Positions 9,601 through 17,045 are shown, counted from the stretch's first letter. The stretch: 43,126 bases of DNA from Pseudomonadales bacterium (GCA_022822865.1 JAJDYJ010000042.1:1-43126); one strand, 5' to 3'. The notes: generated from the sequence alone by a model not told the origin. Numbers and translations: made by a program.

Positions 9601-10293
9601 CAGGGCGCGATGCGCCTTTTCATGTTGCGTTCCATCGCGCGGCGCAATGCCTTGCGCAAGCGATTCCGTCGATTCAGGGACGCCAATGCCGCCCGCATTC
9701 TCTTCATGCCGGGGCTGCGCGAAATCGAGGAAGACGCCGCGGTCGCGTGCTATCTGGAGGCCTTTGCCCTGAACAGCGAGTTTCCCCGCAGCAGGCGGGC
9801 ATTTGACGAATCGCTGGAGCGCAATGCGCCCAGACTGCCCGTACTCGCGGACGAACTGGAACAATTGCTGACGAAAATGCTTCAGCAGACACACGATATC
9901 CGGCAAAAGCTGACCGCTCTGCCCGAAAAAACGGGTCAGACCGTACGGCAGGACATACAAGGCCAGCTTGAGCGCATGTTCCCGCCAAATTTCCTCAAGG
10001 ACACGGCTTTCGAGTGGCTCAGACATTTTCCCCGCTACCTGGAAGGTATGGGCATGCGGCTGGAAAAGGCGCCGCATTTCGGAAAGGCGGATGAAAAGAA
10101 CACGCGGGAAGTGGCATACTATTGGGACAGGTTCGAGCAACTGCGCTCTGCCCGGGGGGATTCCAGGCTAATCCAGACCTTGCGCTGGTCGATAGAGGAA
10201 TACAGGATTTCTCTTTTTGCCCAGCGGCTGGGCACAAGTTTTCCCGTATCACGGGAAAGACTGGATAAACAGATCGCCAAATTGACGGATTAG
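6613..10293 (+). CDS. hrpA: ATP-dependent RNA helicase HrpA
   Basis: This is a large DEAH-box helicase of 1226 residues, near the usual length of about 1300. Walker A reads AGDTGSGKTT (residues 27-36), the DEAH box is at 128-131, motif III is SATLD, and the later RKGRCGRLADGVCIRLYSE segment carries the motif VI arginines. The C-terminal half contains the OB-fold and HrpA-specific extension (DUF3418 region in family terms). HrpA is linked to mRNA processing and to rescue of stalled or collided ribosomes. The ATG at 6613 follows a GGAAGGATGCAGG ribosome-binding region. The upstream neighbour is repeat HR2-1; mlaA starts 7 bp after the stop. Confidence 0.95.
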   Translation: MPLELPISRHASEIERLLTRNQVIIVAGDTGSGKTTQLPKICLRAGLARRGLIGHTQPRRLAAMSVAARIAEELHAVAAMGERGVGVQVRFDQRVPEDAWLKLMTDGILLAEIQRDRLLKKYQALILDEAHERSLNIDFLLGYLKLILPRRKDLKLVVTSATLDVERIAAHFNNAPVVRVAGRSYPVETLYRPPEQLVPDAGEEDRQTAAIAQALTELEDHGDGDVLVFLSSEKEIRETATYLRKRRLPNTEILPLYSRLRAQEQQRIFAPHEGRRIVLSTNVAETSLTVPGIHFVIDTGFARISRYSVQRKLLRLPIESVSQASAEQRKGRCGRLADGVCIRLYSEADFESRPQFTDPEIKRSNLASVILRMGALRLGRPEDFPFLDAPEQKSINDGRTLLRELGGLTGTGGLTRTGRTLAELPLEPQLGRMLVAASKLGSLREILIIVSALSLGDLRESAPRSQNPGSQNNDKWAEFTHPDSDFLGLLTLWERCEKERVSQSQLRRFCAKYRLSFQRVREWREIHRQLLNACRRLGIGRNHEKHRKQAGYAEIHRALVSGSLNQVARHHDGRIYLGSRNRKLALAPSSALANRKVRWIVTSEWIDTARTFASMAARIKPEWVIEFAGHLLRKEYGEPFWSGERQQVMVHEKTVLYGLVLRDMVAVDYAGHDPAGARDIFLDQAMVGDEIRSKADFLKRNRAFLEELRKQEEKFRRPELVVNEREIQRFYDQRLPDSVVSTRTLEEWLAEDSVPRNRSLEMKRAGLFSGKALAEMQRQFPDRIKVQNNVLPVDYVFEPGSSRDGASLRVPAELVAQLSAADLDWAIPGLIREKCIALIRGLPKSKRRNFIPVPDFVDRVLPRMQRADGELADSLLLQVNRAGARIIGRHELLAVELPEHLRTRLQVLDRQGRIMAEGDDLAALRKRFAGRAPPAGRQPHKLERGGLRDWEFEDLPETVQIGTDVVLTRYPALVDEVDSVSVTLLDNGEEANAKSRQGAMRLFMLRSIARRNALRKRFRRFRDANAARILFMPGLREIEEDAAVACYLEAFALNSEFPRSRRAFDESLERNAPRLPVLADELEQLLTKMLQQTHDIRQKLTALPEKTGQTVRQDIQGQLERMFPPNFLKDTAFEWLRHFPRYLEGMGMRLEKAPHFGKADEKNTREVAYYWDRFEQLRSARGDSRLIQTLRWSIEEYRISLFAQRLGTSFPVSRERLDKQIAKLTD

Positions 10294-10300
10294 ATTACCG

Positions 10301-11032
10301 ATGGCGCCGACAATCGGACAAACACTGTCGCAAACCCTGCGTTACGCGGCGCTGGCGCTGGCATTCGCCCTGCCTGCCATGCCGAGCGCAGGACAGGATT
10401 TGGCCGCGCAGGAGAATCGTGATCCCTTCCTTGGCGTCAACCAGGTGATCTTCGGATTCAACGAGTATTTCGACAACCTGCTGCTGCGGCCGCTGGCCGT
10501 CGGCTATTCCAGTTACGTTCCCCCGCCGGTGCAAACCGGGGTCACCAATTTCTTCGGCAATATCGATGACCTGAACACCATGGCCAACAACCTGTTGCAA
10601 TGGAAGATCCCCGAAGCGGTATCGGATTGCGGGCGAATCCTGATCAATACCACCGTGGGCATCGGCGGATTGATCGACGTGGCCAGCGAACTTGGCCTGG
10701 AAAAGCACAATGAAGATTTCGGCCAGACGCTGGGCGTGTGGGGGATCGAATCCGGCCCCTATCTGGTATTGCCCATATTCGGCGCCAGTTCCGTGCGAGA
10801 CGCATTCGGACTGGCCGTGGATTCGCTGTTGAATCCGATTTACCAGGTTGAAGACGAGGCGGCCCGCCTGACTACCTTCGGCGCGGAGCGGCTCGAATGG
10901 CGCACCGGCCTGTTACCCGCGGAATCGCTGATCACGGGCGATCGCTACCTGTTCCTGCGCGAAGCCAATTTTCAGCAGCGCGAATTCGAGATCAACGACG
11001 GCGAACTCGACGATCCCTTCGGCGATTTCTGA
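10301..11032 (+). CDS. mlaA: MlaA (VacJ) family outer-membrane phospholipid transport protein
   Basis: MlaA removes misplaced phospholipids from the outer leaflet of the outer membrane and hands them to MlaC. The 243-residue product contains the family segments VNRVIFGFN-like (VNQVIFGFNEYFDN), RPLAVGY, NFFGNIDDLNTMANNLLQ, INTTVGIGGLIDVASELGL and the GPYLVLPIFG motif. The N terminus has a hydrophobic signal peptide, but no cysteine is present near its end, so the usual lipobox is absent. It ends 4 bp from the convergent TerB-like gene. Other mla genes are not in this window. Confidence 0.93.
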   Translation: MAPTIGQTLSQTLRYAALALAFALPAMPSAGQDLAAQENRDPFLGVNQVIFGFNEYFDNLLLRPLAVGYSSYVPPPVQTGVTNFFGNIDDLNTMANNLLQWKIPEAVSDCGRILINTTVGIGGLIDVASELGLEKHNEDFGQTLGVWGIESGPYLVLPIFGASSVRDAFGLAVDSLLNPIYQVEDEAARLTTFGAERLEWRTGLLPAESLITGDRYLFLREANFQQREFEINDGELDDPFGDF

Positions 11033-11036
11033 CTTT

Positions 11037-11504
11037 TCACTCCGGCTGCGCCGCCTGATTCTTCTCCGCAAGCTTGGTGCGGATGAAATCGCTGTGCGAA
11101 ACATAGATCAGATCGCTGACCTTGCGAATCAGATGGTCCTCGTATTTGCTTAATTGCGAATCCGCGTAGGCAATGCGCCACATGTTCCTGACCAGGGCGC
11201 ATTTTTCCTCATAATTGCAATGTTCGTTGATCAGGCTCGTGAACTCGTACAGGGAAGTGGCTTCGCCGGATTCCCGCCGCGCAAGTTCGATCAATTCTTC
11301 GATATCCCCGGCATTCCTGGCGCTACCGGCGCGCAACACTTCCGCGATTGACGTGAATTCACGATCGTCCATTTCGTGGTCGGCCTTGATCACCTCGAAC
11401 AGCAGGGCGGCGCCGGCTAGTTCAAGCCGGGTCGCGGCATCGGGGGCGTCCGGTTCGAGCCGGGTCTTCTGGGCAATGAACAGGTTGCGCAACGAACCCA
11501 GCAT
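11037..11504 (-). CDS. TerB-like (tellurite resistance B family) protein
   Basis: The 155-residue, mainly helical acidic protein has the TerB-like core: a segment LLFEVIKADHEMDDREFTSI, and later LVRNMWRIAYADSQLSKYEDHLIRKVSDLI, both with acidic pairs typical of the metal-binding helices of this fold. Family members occur widely in Proteobacteria, usually without a link to tellurite, and their role is poorly defined. The gene is convergent with mlaA (4 bp apart) and runs in the same direction as dusA, which ends 65 bp upstream of its start. Co-transcription with dusA is possible because no terminator is clear between them. Confidence 0.8.
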   Translation of the reverse strand: MLGSLRNLFIAQKTRLEPDAPDAATRLELAGAALLFEVIKADHEMDDREFTSIAEVLRAGSARNAGDIEELIELARRESGEATSLYEFTSLINEHCNYEEKCALVRNMWRIAYADSQLSKYEDHLIRKVSDLIYVSHSDFIRTKLAEKNQAAQPE

Positions 11505-11569
11505 GTTGTCTCGTCTCTCTTTTCAGGTCCGGATGTTACATCCAGGGCCGCGGCGGCCGAACGAAGTTG

Positions 11570-12556
11570 TCAGGCTACGTGGGCCATGGCGTCGAGCAGA
11601 ACTCCGAGCGGCGCTTCGCGCCGATTGCCATGGACGCTCAAATGGCGGCGAAAGCGCCTGCCGCCGGGCTGTCCCCTGAACAGGCCGAGCATATGGCGAG
11701 TGATATGGCGCAAGGGCGTCCCCTGACGCAATTCCCGTTCGACATAGGGCAGGAATCCGCCAAGATAATCAAGTCTGGATCTGGCGTCCGGCGGTTCGCC
11801 GAAGAACATTTCATCGACCTTGCTCAACAGGTATGGATTGCCATAGGCTTCCCGGCCGAGCATCACGCCATCCACGTTTCGCGATAACTCCGCGGCTGTT
11901 TCCAGTGAATCTATGCCCCCGTTGATTACCACCTCAAGTTCGGGAAAAGCCTGCTTGACCCGGAACACGCGATCATAGTTCAGGGGCGGAATTTCCCGGT
12001 TCTGTTTCGGCGTCAGCCCCTTCAGAACGGCAATGCGGGCATGGATGACGAAGGTCCGGCAACCGGCACTCGCGACCCGTTCGACGAAATCCAGCAATTC
12101 GCCATCGCTGTCGCGGTCATCGACGCCGATCCGGCATTTTACGGTAACCGGAATTTCCACCGCGGCATTCATTGCCGCGATACAAGCGGCTACCCGTTCG
12201 GGCTCCTTCATCAGGCAGGCGCCGAAGTTGCCGCCTTGCACTCGGTCGCTCGGGCAGCCCAGGTTGAGATTCACTTCCCGGTAACCCGCCTGTTGCGCCA
12301 GCAGGGCGGCGGCGGCCAGATCGTCCGGGTCGCTACCGCCCAGTTGCAGCGCGACCGGCTGTTCCTCGCGCGAAAATCGCAGCAGGCGCGCCGCATCGCC
12401 ATGGAGCAGCGCGCCACTGCTCAACATTTCGGTATATAGCAACGCATGCCGGGAAAACTGGCGTAGAAAGGCGCGATCGTGGCGATCGGTGCAATCCATC
12501 ATCGGCGCCACGCAGAATCGATGGCAAGGCGCCGGCTTGTCGTTGGCGGAGGACAT
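11570..12556 (-). CDS. dusA: tRNA-dihydrouridine(20/20a) synthase DusA
   Basis: This FMN enzyme reduces uridine 20/20a in the D-loop of tRNA. The 328-residue product begins with the FCVAPMMDCTDRHDRAFLR segment (about 14-32) and has the catalytic cysteine in NLNLGCPSDRVQGG (Cys101). It then shows VKCRIGVDD and the phosphate-binding VINGGIDS and DGVMLGREAYGNPYL segments that separate DusA from DusB and DusC. Length is typical. The start at 12556 faces gltX across a 154-bp divergent region that must hold both promoters. Confidence 0.94.
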   Translation of the reverse strand: MSSANDKPAPCHRFCVAPMMDCTDRHDRAFLRQFSRHALLYTEMLSSGALLHGDAARLLRFSREEQPVALQLGGSDPDDLAAAALLAQQAGYREVNLNLGCPSDRVQGGNFGACLMKEPERVAACIAAMNAAVEIPVTVKCRIGVDDRDSDGELLDFVERVASAGCRTFVIHARIAVLKGLTPKQNREIPPLNYDRVFRVKQAFPELEVVINGGIDSLETAAELSRNVDGVMLGREAYGNPYLLSKVDEMFFGEPPDARSRLDYLGGFLPYVERELRQGTPLRHITRHMLGLFRGQPGGRRFRRHLSVHGNRREAPLGVLLDAMAHVA

Positions 12557-12594
12557 CCGGCAATTATTCCCAACCCCGATCGACAGTCAAGCTT

Positions 12595-12652
12595 GAAGCT
12601 TTCTCTTGAAGCATCCTGTTGAACCCTTCTCTTAAACCCGTCTCTTGAAACC
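12595..12652 (+). repeat. Short imperfect direct repeats upstream of gltX
   Basis: Four imperfect units, roughly TCTCTTGAAGC, CTGTTGAACCCT, TCTCTTAAACCCG and TCTCTTGAAACC, follow each other at about 12-15 bp intervals in the divergent dusA/gltX region. The last unit supplies the likely -35 box of gltX. They may be a slippage-derived tract or repeated protein-binding sites; the sequence alone cannot decide. Confidence 0.5.
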
Positions 12653-12675
12653 TCGGCGCCCCTTTAACATATAAT
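12645..12675 (+). promoter_or_regulatory. Predicted sigma70-type promoter of gltX
   Basis: A perfect TATAAT (12670-12675) lies 36 bp before the gltX ATG. The best -35 box is TTGAAA at 12645-12650, with a 19-bp spacer, slightly longer than ideal. It sits at the end of the short direct repeats. Confidence 0.6.
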
Positions 12676-12710
12676 CCGCGCATCCCCAGAACGCCGCGAG
12701 CCAATTCCAG

Positions 12711-14198
12711 ATGCCACCGGTGCGAACCAGAATCGCCCCTTCGCCGACCGGCGACCCGCACCTCGGCACTGCCTATATCGCCTTGTTCAACCGCTGTTTC
12801 GCCCGTCGCCATGGCGGCAGCTTCGTCTTGCGGATCGAAGATACCGACCGCGAGCGTTCGAGCAGGCAGTCCGAAGACAAGATACTCCAGGCCCTGCGCT
12901 GGCTGGGCCTCGACTGGGACGAAGGTCCGGGCCGCGATGGCGGCAAAGGCCCGTACCGGCAAAGCGAAAGGTCCGCGATCTATTCCGACCACATTCGTAT
13001 CCTGTTGGAAAAATCCCTCGCATTTCCCTGTTTTTGCGATGAGAAACGCCTGGCGGATTTGCGGCGGGAACAAATTCGCCTGAAGCAGCAGCCGGGTTAT
13101 GACGGCCATTGCCTGGGGCTGTCCGCGGACGAAACCGCCAGGCGTATCGAGAACGGCGAACGCCATGTCATCCGCCTGCGCGTACCGCGCGAGGGCGAAT
13201 GCGTGTTTCAGGATCTGCTGCGCGGCGAGATCCGGATTCAATGGTCCCAGGTCGACATGCCGGTACTGATCAAGTCCGATGGCCTGCCTACCTATCATTT
13301 CGCCAACGTGGTGGACGACCGCCTGATGGAAATCAGCCACGTGATCCGCGGCGAGGAATGGATCAGTTCTGTCCCCAAACACGTGCTGCTGTACGACTCA
13401 TTCGGCTGGAACAGGCCGGTGTTCTGCCATATGCCGCTATTGCGCAATCCCGACAAGAGCAAGCTCAGCAAACGCAAGAACCCCACGAGCATCGGTTACT
13501 ACCAGGCGATGGGCTATCTGCCCCAGGCCTTGCGCAACTACCTCGGCACCATGGGCTGGAGCATGCCCGACGGCGAAGAAAAATTCAGCCTCGCCGAAAT
13601 GGAAGCCCGATTCGACCTCAAGCGGGTGTCTCTCGGCGGGCCGATTTTCGACCGCGAGAAACTCGATTGGCTGAACGGCCGCTATCTCCGGGAAGACCTC
13701 GATGACGCGGAATTCGTCAAACACTTTGCCGAATGGGCCTTCCAGCCCGGGCTGATCGAACAGATCACCCCCCTGGTGCGCCAGCGCGTCAGCCGCTTCA
13801 GCGACGTGACCGGTCTCGCCGGCCATTTTCTGCAAGGAGAACTGGCGCTAACGGCGGAAGATTTCACCCATAAACATCTCGACCAGGATGCCTGCCGCCG
13901 CATTCTGCTGTTCAGCCTCTGGTCGCTGGAAGCCTTGCCGGACTGGAACCGCGACGCCATCGAAGCCGGATTCCAGCAACTGGCCGAAAACATGGAATTC
14001 AAGATCCGCGACTTTCTTTTCCCCCTTTTCGTCGCAGTCAGCGGCAAGCCCGTATCGCTTTCCGTATTCGACTCCATCGCCGTCCTCGGCCTCGACCTGA
14101 CCCGGGCCCGCCTCCGCGCCGCCATAGAGGCCCTCGGCGGAATTTCGGGCAAACAACAGAAAAAACTCGAAAAGGAATTCCAGTCCGAGTCTCCGTAA
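12711..14198 (+). CDS. gltX: Glutamyl-tRNA synthetase
   Basis: This class I synthetase charges tRNA-Glu. The 495-residue product has the N-terminal [12 protein letters not shown] segment, with the HIGH-type signature at His17, the [13 protein letters not shown] segment, and the KMSKS-type loop as KLSKRK (from Lys251). The C-terminal anticodon-binding domain is complete and ends at residue 495. The ATG at 12711 agrees with the family start. Divergent from dusA. Downstream lies a 419-bp gene-free region full of repeats (HR1-B, HR2-2) before gltA. A second gltX or discriminating function cannot be judged here. Confidence 0.95.
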   Translation: MPPVRTRIAPSPTGDPHLGTAYIALFNRCFARRHGGSFVLRIEDTDRERSSRQSEDKILQALRWLGLDWDEGPGRDGGKGPYRQSERSAIYSDHIRILLEKSLAFPCFCDEKRLADLRREQIRLKQQPGYDGHCLGLSADETARRIENGERHVIRLRVPREGECVFQDLLRGEIRIQWSQVDMPVLIKSDGLPTYHFANVVDDRLMEISHVIRGEEWISSVPKHVLLYDSFGWNRPVFCHMPLLRNPDKSKLSKRKNPTSIGYYQAMGYLPQALRNYLGTMGWSMPDGEEKFSLAEMEARFDLKRVSLGGPIFDREKLDWLNGRYLREDLDDAEFVKHFAEWAFQPGLIEQITPLVRQRVSRFSDVTGLAGHFLQGELALTAEDFTHKHLDQDACRRILLFSLWSLEALPDWNRDAIEAGFQQLAENMEFKIRDFLFPLFVAVSGKPVSLSVFDSIAVLGLDLTRARLRAAIEALGGISGKQQKKLEKEFQSESP

Positions 14199-14217
14199 GC
14201 CGTTCGCCAGGGGCTGT

Positions 14218-14470
14218 GGCTTCGATCCGTCGCTGCCGGGCCGGGAGGGGGTACAGCGGACGCCGTAAATACGTTTTTAAGTTATTGACTTCGGACAGAT
14301 TCGTACATGCCGTCCCTGGCGCAAGGTTGGCGACTTCGACTAACCCCAGCCTTGCCATCCATGGCAAGTCGTTCGGCCCTCAAGAAGCTTTGCTTCTTGC
14401 CGGCTACGCCGACCGGGCCTCACCCTGCCTCGCACGCCCGCAACACACGCTCCGCCCGACGGCGACTCAC
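14218..14470 (-). repeat. HR1 copy B (minus orientation), interrupted by about 151 bp
   Basis: Read on the minus strand, the right part of the repeat is at 14218-14272 (right flank, arm, part of the loop) and the left part at about 14424-14470 (start of the loop, arm, left flank GTGAGTCGCC). Between them, 14273-14423 replaces the central loop bases and contains HR2-2. The two arms are not complementary: the right-side arm is 27 of 28 identical to the arm of copy C, while the left-side arm resembles that of copy G. This copy therefore looks like a broken or chimeric element. Confidence 0.8.
14306..14418 (-). repeat. Hairpin repeat family 2, copy 2 (HR2-2), nested in HR1-B
   Basis: The reverse complement of this segment aligns along its full length with 6479-6590. 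The block GAACGACTTGCCATGGATGG and following bases are identical. Differences cluster in hairpin stems and are partly matched on both sides, for example AAGAAGC/GCTTCTT here versus AAAAAGC/GCTTTTT in copy 1. It occupies most of the interruption in HR1-B, about 200 bp upstream of gltA. Confidence 0.85.
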
Positions 14471-14507
14471 GCAGTAGAGTCGACAGGGTTGGATTCGTGT
14501 TCTCAAT

Positions 14508-14537
14508 TTGACAATCGCGCGGGACTGTTTCTAGTAT
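14508..14537 (+). promoter_or_regulatory. Predicted sigma70-type promoter of gltA
   Basis: A perfect -35 TTGACA (14508-14513), an 18-bp spacer and a -10 TAGTAT (14532-14537) place the start of transcription near 14544, leaving a leader of about 75 nt before the gltA ATG. It lies just downstream of the HR1-B/HR2-2 cluster. Confidence 0.75.
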
Positions 14538-14617
14538 TGCCTGCGCCGTGCATTCGTGGCATTAAAAGAATTATTCGCCAATACGCTTGTTCTGGCATCT
14601 TCAATCCGGAGTGGCCC

Positions 14618-15922
14618 ATGACTGAACGAAAGGCGCAATTGATCGTTGACGGCAAGCCGGAATCAGTCGAACTGCCGGTGTATGAAAGCAGTCTCGGTCC
14701 GGACGTTGTCGATGTCCGCGGATTGATCAGTAGCGGCTATTTCACTTACGACCCCGGCTTCATGTCCACCGCCGCCTGCGATTCGGACATCACCTTCATC
14801 AACGGCAGTGAAGGGGTTCTGCTCTATCGCGGTTATCCCATCGAACAACTGGCCGAACATTCAAGCTATCTCGAAACCTGCTACCTGCTCCTGCACGGCG
14901 AATTACCAGATGCCGGGGAGAAGCTAGAGTTCGAGAACAACATTCGCTACCACACCATGGTGGATCAGCAGATCCACCAGTTTTTCAACGGTTTCCCGCG
15001 CACCTCGCATCCGATGTCCATGCTTGTCAGCGTGGTCGGCGCCCTCTCGGCCTTTTATCACCACACGCTGGACATTTCCGATCCGGAGCATCGCATGCTG
15101 GTGGCGCGCCGCATCATCGCCAAGATGCCGACCCTGGCGGCCATGTGTTACAAGCATGGCGTGGGTCAGCCGTTCATGTATCCGCGAAATTCTCTCGGTT
15201 TCGCTGAAAATTTCCTGCATATGATGTTCGGCACGCCCTGCGAGGAAAAGGAAGTCAGCCCGGTGCTCGCCCGCGCCATGGATCTCATTTTCCTGTTGCA
15301 TGCGGACCACGAACAGAACGCCTCCACCTCCACCGTGCGGCTGGCGGGTTCGACGGGCGCCAATCCTTTTTCCTGTATCGCCGCGGGCATCGCCGCCCTG
15401 TGGGGCCCCGCTCACGGCGGCGCCAACGAAGCCGTGCTGGATATGCTCGACGAGATCGGTTCCGAATCGCGCATCGACGAATTCATAGCGCGCGCGAAGG
15501 ATCCGAACGATCCCTATCGCCTGATGGGATTCGGCCACCGGGTCTACAAGAATTTCGATCCGCGCGCGACGGTGATGCGTGAAGTCTGCAACGAAGTGCT
15601 CGAAGAGGTCGGCGAGGCCGCGGACAATACCTTGTTCAGAATTGCCCGCAGGCTTGAGCGGATCGCGCTTGAGGACGATTACTTCATCCAGCGCAAGCTC
15701 TATCCCAATGTGGATTTCTATTCGGGGATCATCCTCAAGGCGCTGGGAATACCGACAAGCATGTTCACGGTGATTTTCGCAACGGGCCGCACGCCGGGCT
15801 GGATGGCGCACTGGAACGAAATGGTAAGTGGACCTTACCGGATCGGGCGGCCGCGGCAGTTGTATCGCGGGCCGGCGAAACGGGACTATCCAGCCGCACG
15901 GATCACGGCCAAGGCATCGTAA
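14618..15922 (+). CDS. gltA: Citrate synthase (type II)
   Basis: This enzyme condenses acetyl-CoA and oxaloacetate, the entry step of the TCA cycle. The 434-residue product carries the catalytic triad expected for this enzyme: His266 in GPAHGGANE, His307 in [13 protein letters not shown] and Asp366 in YPNVDFYSG. The N-terminal small domain ([13 protein letters not shown]) and length are of the hexameric, NADH-regulated proteobacterial type. The ATG at 14618 is chosen because the longer open frame from 14216 is repeat DNA. It has its own strong promoter. Its stop codon is only 2 bp from the 3' end of a convergent tRNA gene, so no separate terminator fits between them. Confidence 0.96.
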   Translation: MTERKAQLIVDGKPESVELPVYESSLGPDVVDVRGLISSGYFTYDPGFMSTAACDSDITFINGSEGVLLYRGYPIEQLAEHSSYLETCYLLLHGELPDAGEKLEFENNIRYHTMVDQQIHQFFNGFPRTSHPMSMLVSVVGALSAFYHHTLDISDPEHRMLVARRIIAKMPTLAAMCYKHGVGQPFMYPRNSLGFAENFLHMMFGTPCEEKEVSPVLARAMDLIFLLHADHEQNASTSTVRLAGSTGANPFSCIAAGIAALWGPAHGGANEAVLDMLDEIGSESRIDEFIARAKDPNDPYRLMGFGHRVYKNFDPRATVMREVCNEVLEEVGEAADNTLFRIARRLERIALEDDYFIQRKLYPNVDFYSGIILKALGIPTSMFTVIFATGRTPGWMAHWNEMVSGPYRIGRPRQLYRGPAKRDYPAARITAKAS

Positions 15923-15924
15923 AC

Positions 15925-16000
15925 TGGTGGAGCCTACCGGGATCGAACCGGTGACCTCAACGCTGCCAGCGTTGCGCTCTCCCAGCTGAGCTAAGGCCCC
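15925..16000 (-). tRNA. tRNA-Ala (anticodon GGC)
   Basis: On the minus strand, 76 nt fold as a complete cloverleaf with an encoded 3' CCA. The acceptor stem GGGGCCT pairs with AGGCTCC and includes the G3-U70 wobble pair that marks alanine tRNA. The anticodon arm is CAACG-CTGGCAG-CGTTG, giving anticodon GGC (reads GCC). The T arm contains GGTTCGATC. It is convergent with gltA and has its own promoter at 16016-16044. Confidence 0.97.
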
Positions 16001-16015
16001 ACGCGAAGGAAAGCG

Positions 16016-16044
16016 ATTCTAGGCACCGGCTGCCGTGCTGTCAA
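16016..16044 (-). promoter_or_regulatory. Predicted sigma70-type promoter of tRNA-Ala
   Basis: On the minus strand: TTGACA (16044-16039), a 17-bp spacer and TAGAAT (16021-16016). The -10 box ends 15 bp before the mature tRNA 5' end, so the precursor leader is short. Confidence 0.85.
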
Positions 16045-16100
16045 TTTCCAGGACAATCGATCGGCGATTCTCATTTTACTAATCAACGGGTCACGTACGG

Positions 16101-16229
16101 CGTGAGTTGCTGCTGGGCCGGGAGGGGGTACAGCGGGCGTGCGAGGCAGGACGCCGAGCCCGAAGCCTACAGGGATGTATTTACGGCGTCCGCTGTACCC
16201 CCTCCCGGCCCAGCAGCGACGGATCGAAG
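16101..16229 (+). repeat. HR1 copy C, complete
   Basis: The arms at 16109-16136 and 16190-16217 are exact reverse complements over 28 bp; one mismatch allows extension to 31 bp. The loop is 53 nt and carries CTACAGGGATGTATTTACGG. The left flank is GTGAGTTGC and the right flank GCGACGGATCGAAG. The arm sequence differs at many positions from those of copies A, E and F, yet pairing is perfect. It lies between the divergent tRNA-Ala and sdhC promoters; the right flank ends 16 bp before the sdh -35 box. Confidence 0.95.
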
Positions 16230-16245
16230 TCACATTACCGCGAGT

Positions 16246-16274
16246 TTGTCACGAAAGCCCGCTGCGAATATACT
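16246..16274 (+). promoter_or_regulatory. Predicted sigma70-type promoter of the sdh-suc operon
   Basis: TTGTCA (16246-16251), a 17-bp spacer and TATACT (16269-16274). The predicted start is about 27 nt upstream of the sdhC GTG. It lies directly downstream of HR1-C. Confidence 0.8.
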
Positions 16275-16308
16275 TTCGCTGGCTCAGGAATCAGGCCAGC
16301 GCAGTGAA

Positions 16309-16683
16309 GTGAAAATCGGCAGACCAACCAATCTCAACCTCTTCAGCATCAAGTGGCCGGTGACCGCGCTGGTATCGATAACGCACCGGATTTCCGGGAT
16401 TCTGCTGTTTCTGGCCACCGCCCTGTTGCTGTATCTGCTCGATCTTTCCCTGGCTTCCGAAGACGGATTCAGACAGGCGGGCGAACTGCTTTCCGCGCCG
16501 GCGGCAAGCTTCGTCGTCTGGCTGACCGTCGCAGCCTTGCTTTACCACCTGATCGCGGGCTGCCGCCACTTGCTGATGGATATCGGCATCGGGGAAACCT
16601 GGCGCGCAGCAAGATCCGCCGCGGCCGCCGTTATCGTACTTTCGGTCATCGGCGCGATTCTCGCGGGATTGTGGATATGGTGA
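16309..16683 (+). CDS. sdhC: Succinate dehydrogenase cytochrome b556 subunit
   Basis: This membrane anchor of complex II helps bind heme b and ubiquinone. The 124-residue product has the [19 protein letters not shown] entry segment, HRISGILLF, three transmembrane helices, and [16 protein letters not shown] with the expected heme-ligand histidine. The GTG at 16309 is preferred because it gives the family length and lies behind a strong promoter; the open frame upstream (to 16102) is HR1-C repeat DNA without family similarity. No strong ribosome-binding site is visible, which leaves the exact start uncertain. It overlaps sdhD by 7 bp. Confidence 0.88.
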   Translation: MKIGRPTNLNLFSIKWPVTALVSITHRISGILLFLATALLLYLLDLSLASEDGFRQAGELLSAPAASFVVWLTVAALLYHLIAGCRHLLMDIGIGETWRAARSAAAAVIVLSVIGAILAGLWIW

Positions 16684-17045
16684 CCAATGCCACCAGCCTG
16701 GGGCGTTCCGGGCTGTTCGACTGGCTGATACAGCGGGCAAGCGCGCTGGTGCTGCTGGCCTATGCCGTATGCATTCTCGGCAGCCTGCTGCTCGCCCCGG
16801 AGTTGGACTACGCAAGCTGGCGGTCGCAATTCGACGCGCCCGCCATGCAGATTTTCAGTCTCGTCGCGCTGTTGTCGCTCTGCGCCCACGCCTGGGTCGG
16901 CGTCTGGACCGTAACCACCGATTATCTCAACGAGGCGCATCTGGGCCGGGCAGGGACCGCGATCCGCCTGTTGACCCAGGCGGCGTGCGCCTTGCTGACG
17001 CTGATCTACCTGTTTTGGGGCGCAAGGATTATCTGGGGCGGATAA
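16677..17045 (+). CDS. sdhD: Succinate dehydrogenase membrane anchor subunit
   Basis: The second membrane anchor of complex II has 122 residues and three transmembrane helices. The [18 protein letters not shown] segment and [19 protein letters not shown] are typical of SdhD, the latter with the histidine near the heme and an aspartate-tyrosine pair near the quinone site. The ATG at 16677 overlaps the sdhC stop, and a GTG lies in the next codon. The sdhD stop overlaps the sdhA start in TAATG, so translation of sdhC, D and A is probably coupled. Confidence 0.93.
   Translation: MVTNATSLGRSGLFDWLIQRASALVLLAYAVCILGSLLLAPELDYASWRSQFDAPAMQIFSLVALLSLCAHAWVGVWTVTTDYLNEAHLGRAGTAIRLLTQAACALLTLIYLFWGARIIWGG

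Noticed and set aside
16101..16229. HR1 as an integron attC site
   Set aside because: attC sites also keep structure with variable sequence, but HR1 has no adjacent gene cassettes in one orientation, no integrase in the window, and the variable part is the stem with a conserved long loop.
16101..16229. HR1 as a classical MITE
   Set aside because: MITE termini are shared between copies; HR1 arms are not, and no constant target-site duplication was found around the copies. A related mobile mechanism is not excluded.
16102..16308. N-terminal extension of sdhC from position 16102
   Set aside because: It is HR1-C plus the promoter region; the GTG at 16309 gives the family length. The long extension of gltA from 14216 was rejected for the same reason.
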